Source: an uncultured Flavobacteriaceae bacterium
GTDB lineage: Bacteria > Bacteroidota > Bacteroidia > Flavobacteriales > Flavobacteriaceae
NCBI GenBank assembly: GCA_913052425.1
Contig: CAJXEG010000104.1
Span: 1-5,193 of the forward strand
Direction: 5' to 3'
DNA: 5,193 bases
The translations under genes were made by a program, and so were the position numbers. Positions 5,074 through 5,193 of the stretch are shown piece by piece. Numbering within the stretch: position 1 is the stretch's first letter; each line of letters opens with the position of its first letter. Below the pieces are notes generated by a model that was given only the letters and a program-made list of their open reading frames with translations, searched no databases and had not been told where the DNA came from.

Positions 5074-5193
5074 CAAAAATAGTGGGCCAGTTTCCGTTGG
5101 TACTTACCTCCGTAAGAGAACCCAGTATTATGTCAGGACCATTGACTCCGTCAACAGAAACAGTCTCGTTTTCTAATTTTAACAAATCTTTAT
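5060..5193 (-). CDS. Unidentified protein, C-terminal end (partial, 5' end outside window)
   Basis: On the minus strand a frame enters from the right edge and runs 43 codons to TAA at 5062-5060. The peptide begins KDLLKLENETVSVDG and ends GNWPTIFDAVQ. I do not recognise a family from this tail. Support comes from the uninterrupted frame up to the edge, ordinary residue use, and a 14-nt overlap with the DUF3822 start, in line with the other tight junctions in this operon. It has no membrane segment in the visible part. The alternative is a non-coding leader for DUF3822 that is open by chance over 130 nt, which is possible but less likely. Confidence 0.5.
   Translation of the reverse strand, partial: KDLLKLENETVSVDGVNGPDIILGSLTEVSTNGNWPTIFDAVQ

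Overview
The window reads as an ordinary chromosomal housekeeping region of a member of the Bacteroidota, probably of the Cytophagia (for example a Cyclobacteriaceae-like organism). That placement is an inference. It rests on four things: a DUF3822-rsmD gene pair typical of the phylum, a DnaX ATPase domain with a Bacteroidota-like core, a TAnnTTTG-type -7 promoter element in front of the RNase P RNA gene, and starts that lack Shine-Dalgarno sequences. There is no mobile element, CRISPR array, tRNA or rRNA, and no intergenic gap longer than about 100 bp.

Left end, plus strand (1-1056): the last 51 codons of a gene that looks like polyphosphate kinase 1 are followed 4 nt later by a short Ppx/GppA exopolyphosphatase starting with TTG. 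This is a polyphosphate synthesis/degradation pair. It meets the next, minus-strand unit tail to tail, and the two stop codons overlap at CTAA.

Middle, minus strand (1053-3368): dnaX, encoding the gamma/tau subunit of the DNA polymerase III clamp loader, is followed by miaE, the tRNA ms2io6A hydroxylase. dnaX is not one reading frame. The ATPase and collar part (354 aa) stops right after a G GAA AAG heptamer, and the tau tail continues in the -1 frame. Joined, they give 573 aa, a normal full-length tau. A second slippage-prone run, nine A's ending in A AAA AAG, lies in the tau linker. Whether the first break is programmed frameshifting, a mutation or a 1-nt sequence error is the main open question here.

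Centre, plus strand (about 3471-3759): the RNase P RNA gene rnpB, a compact A-type-like molecule, has its own promoter and is divergent from dnaX.

Right end, minus strand (3767-5193): the 3' end of an unidentified gene overlaps the start of a DUF3822 gene by 14 nt, and that gene overlaps the start of rsmD (16S rRNA m2G966 methyltransferase) by 1 nt (TAATG). This appears to be one translationally coupled operon, and it converges on rnpB with 7 nt between the end of the RNase P RNA and the rsmD stop.

Together the genes cover polyphosphate turnover, replication, tRNA maturation and modification, and rRNA modification. I see no convincing new system. The most interesting element is the dnaX frame break, with the A9 run as a second slippage candidate.
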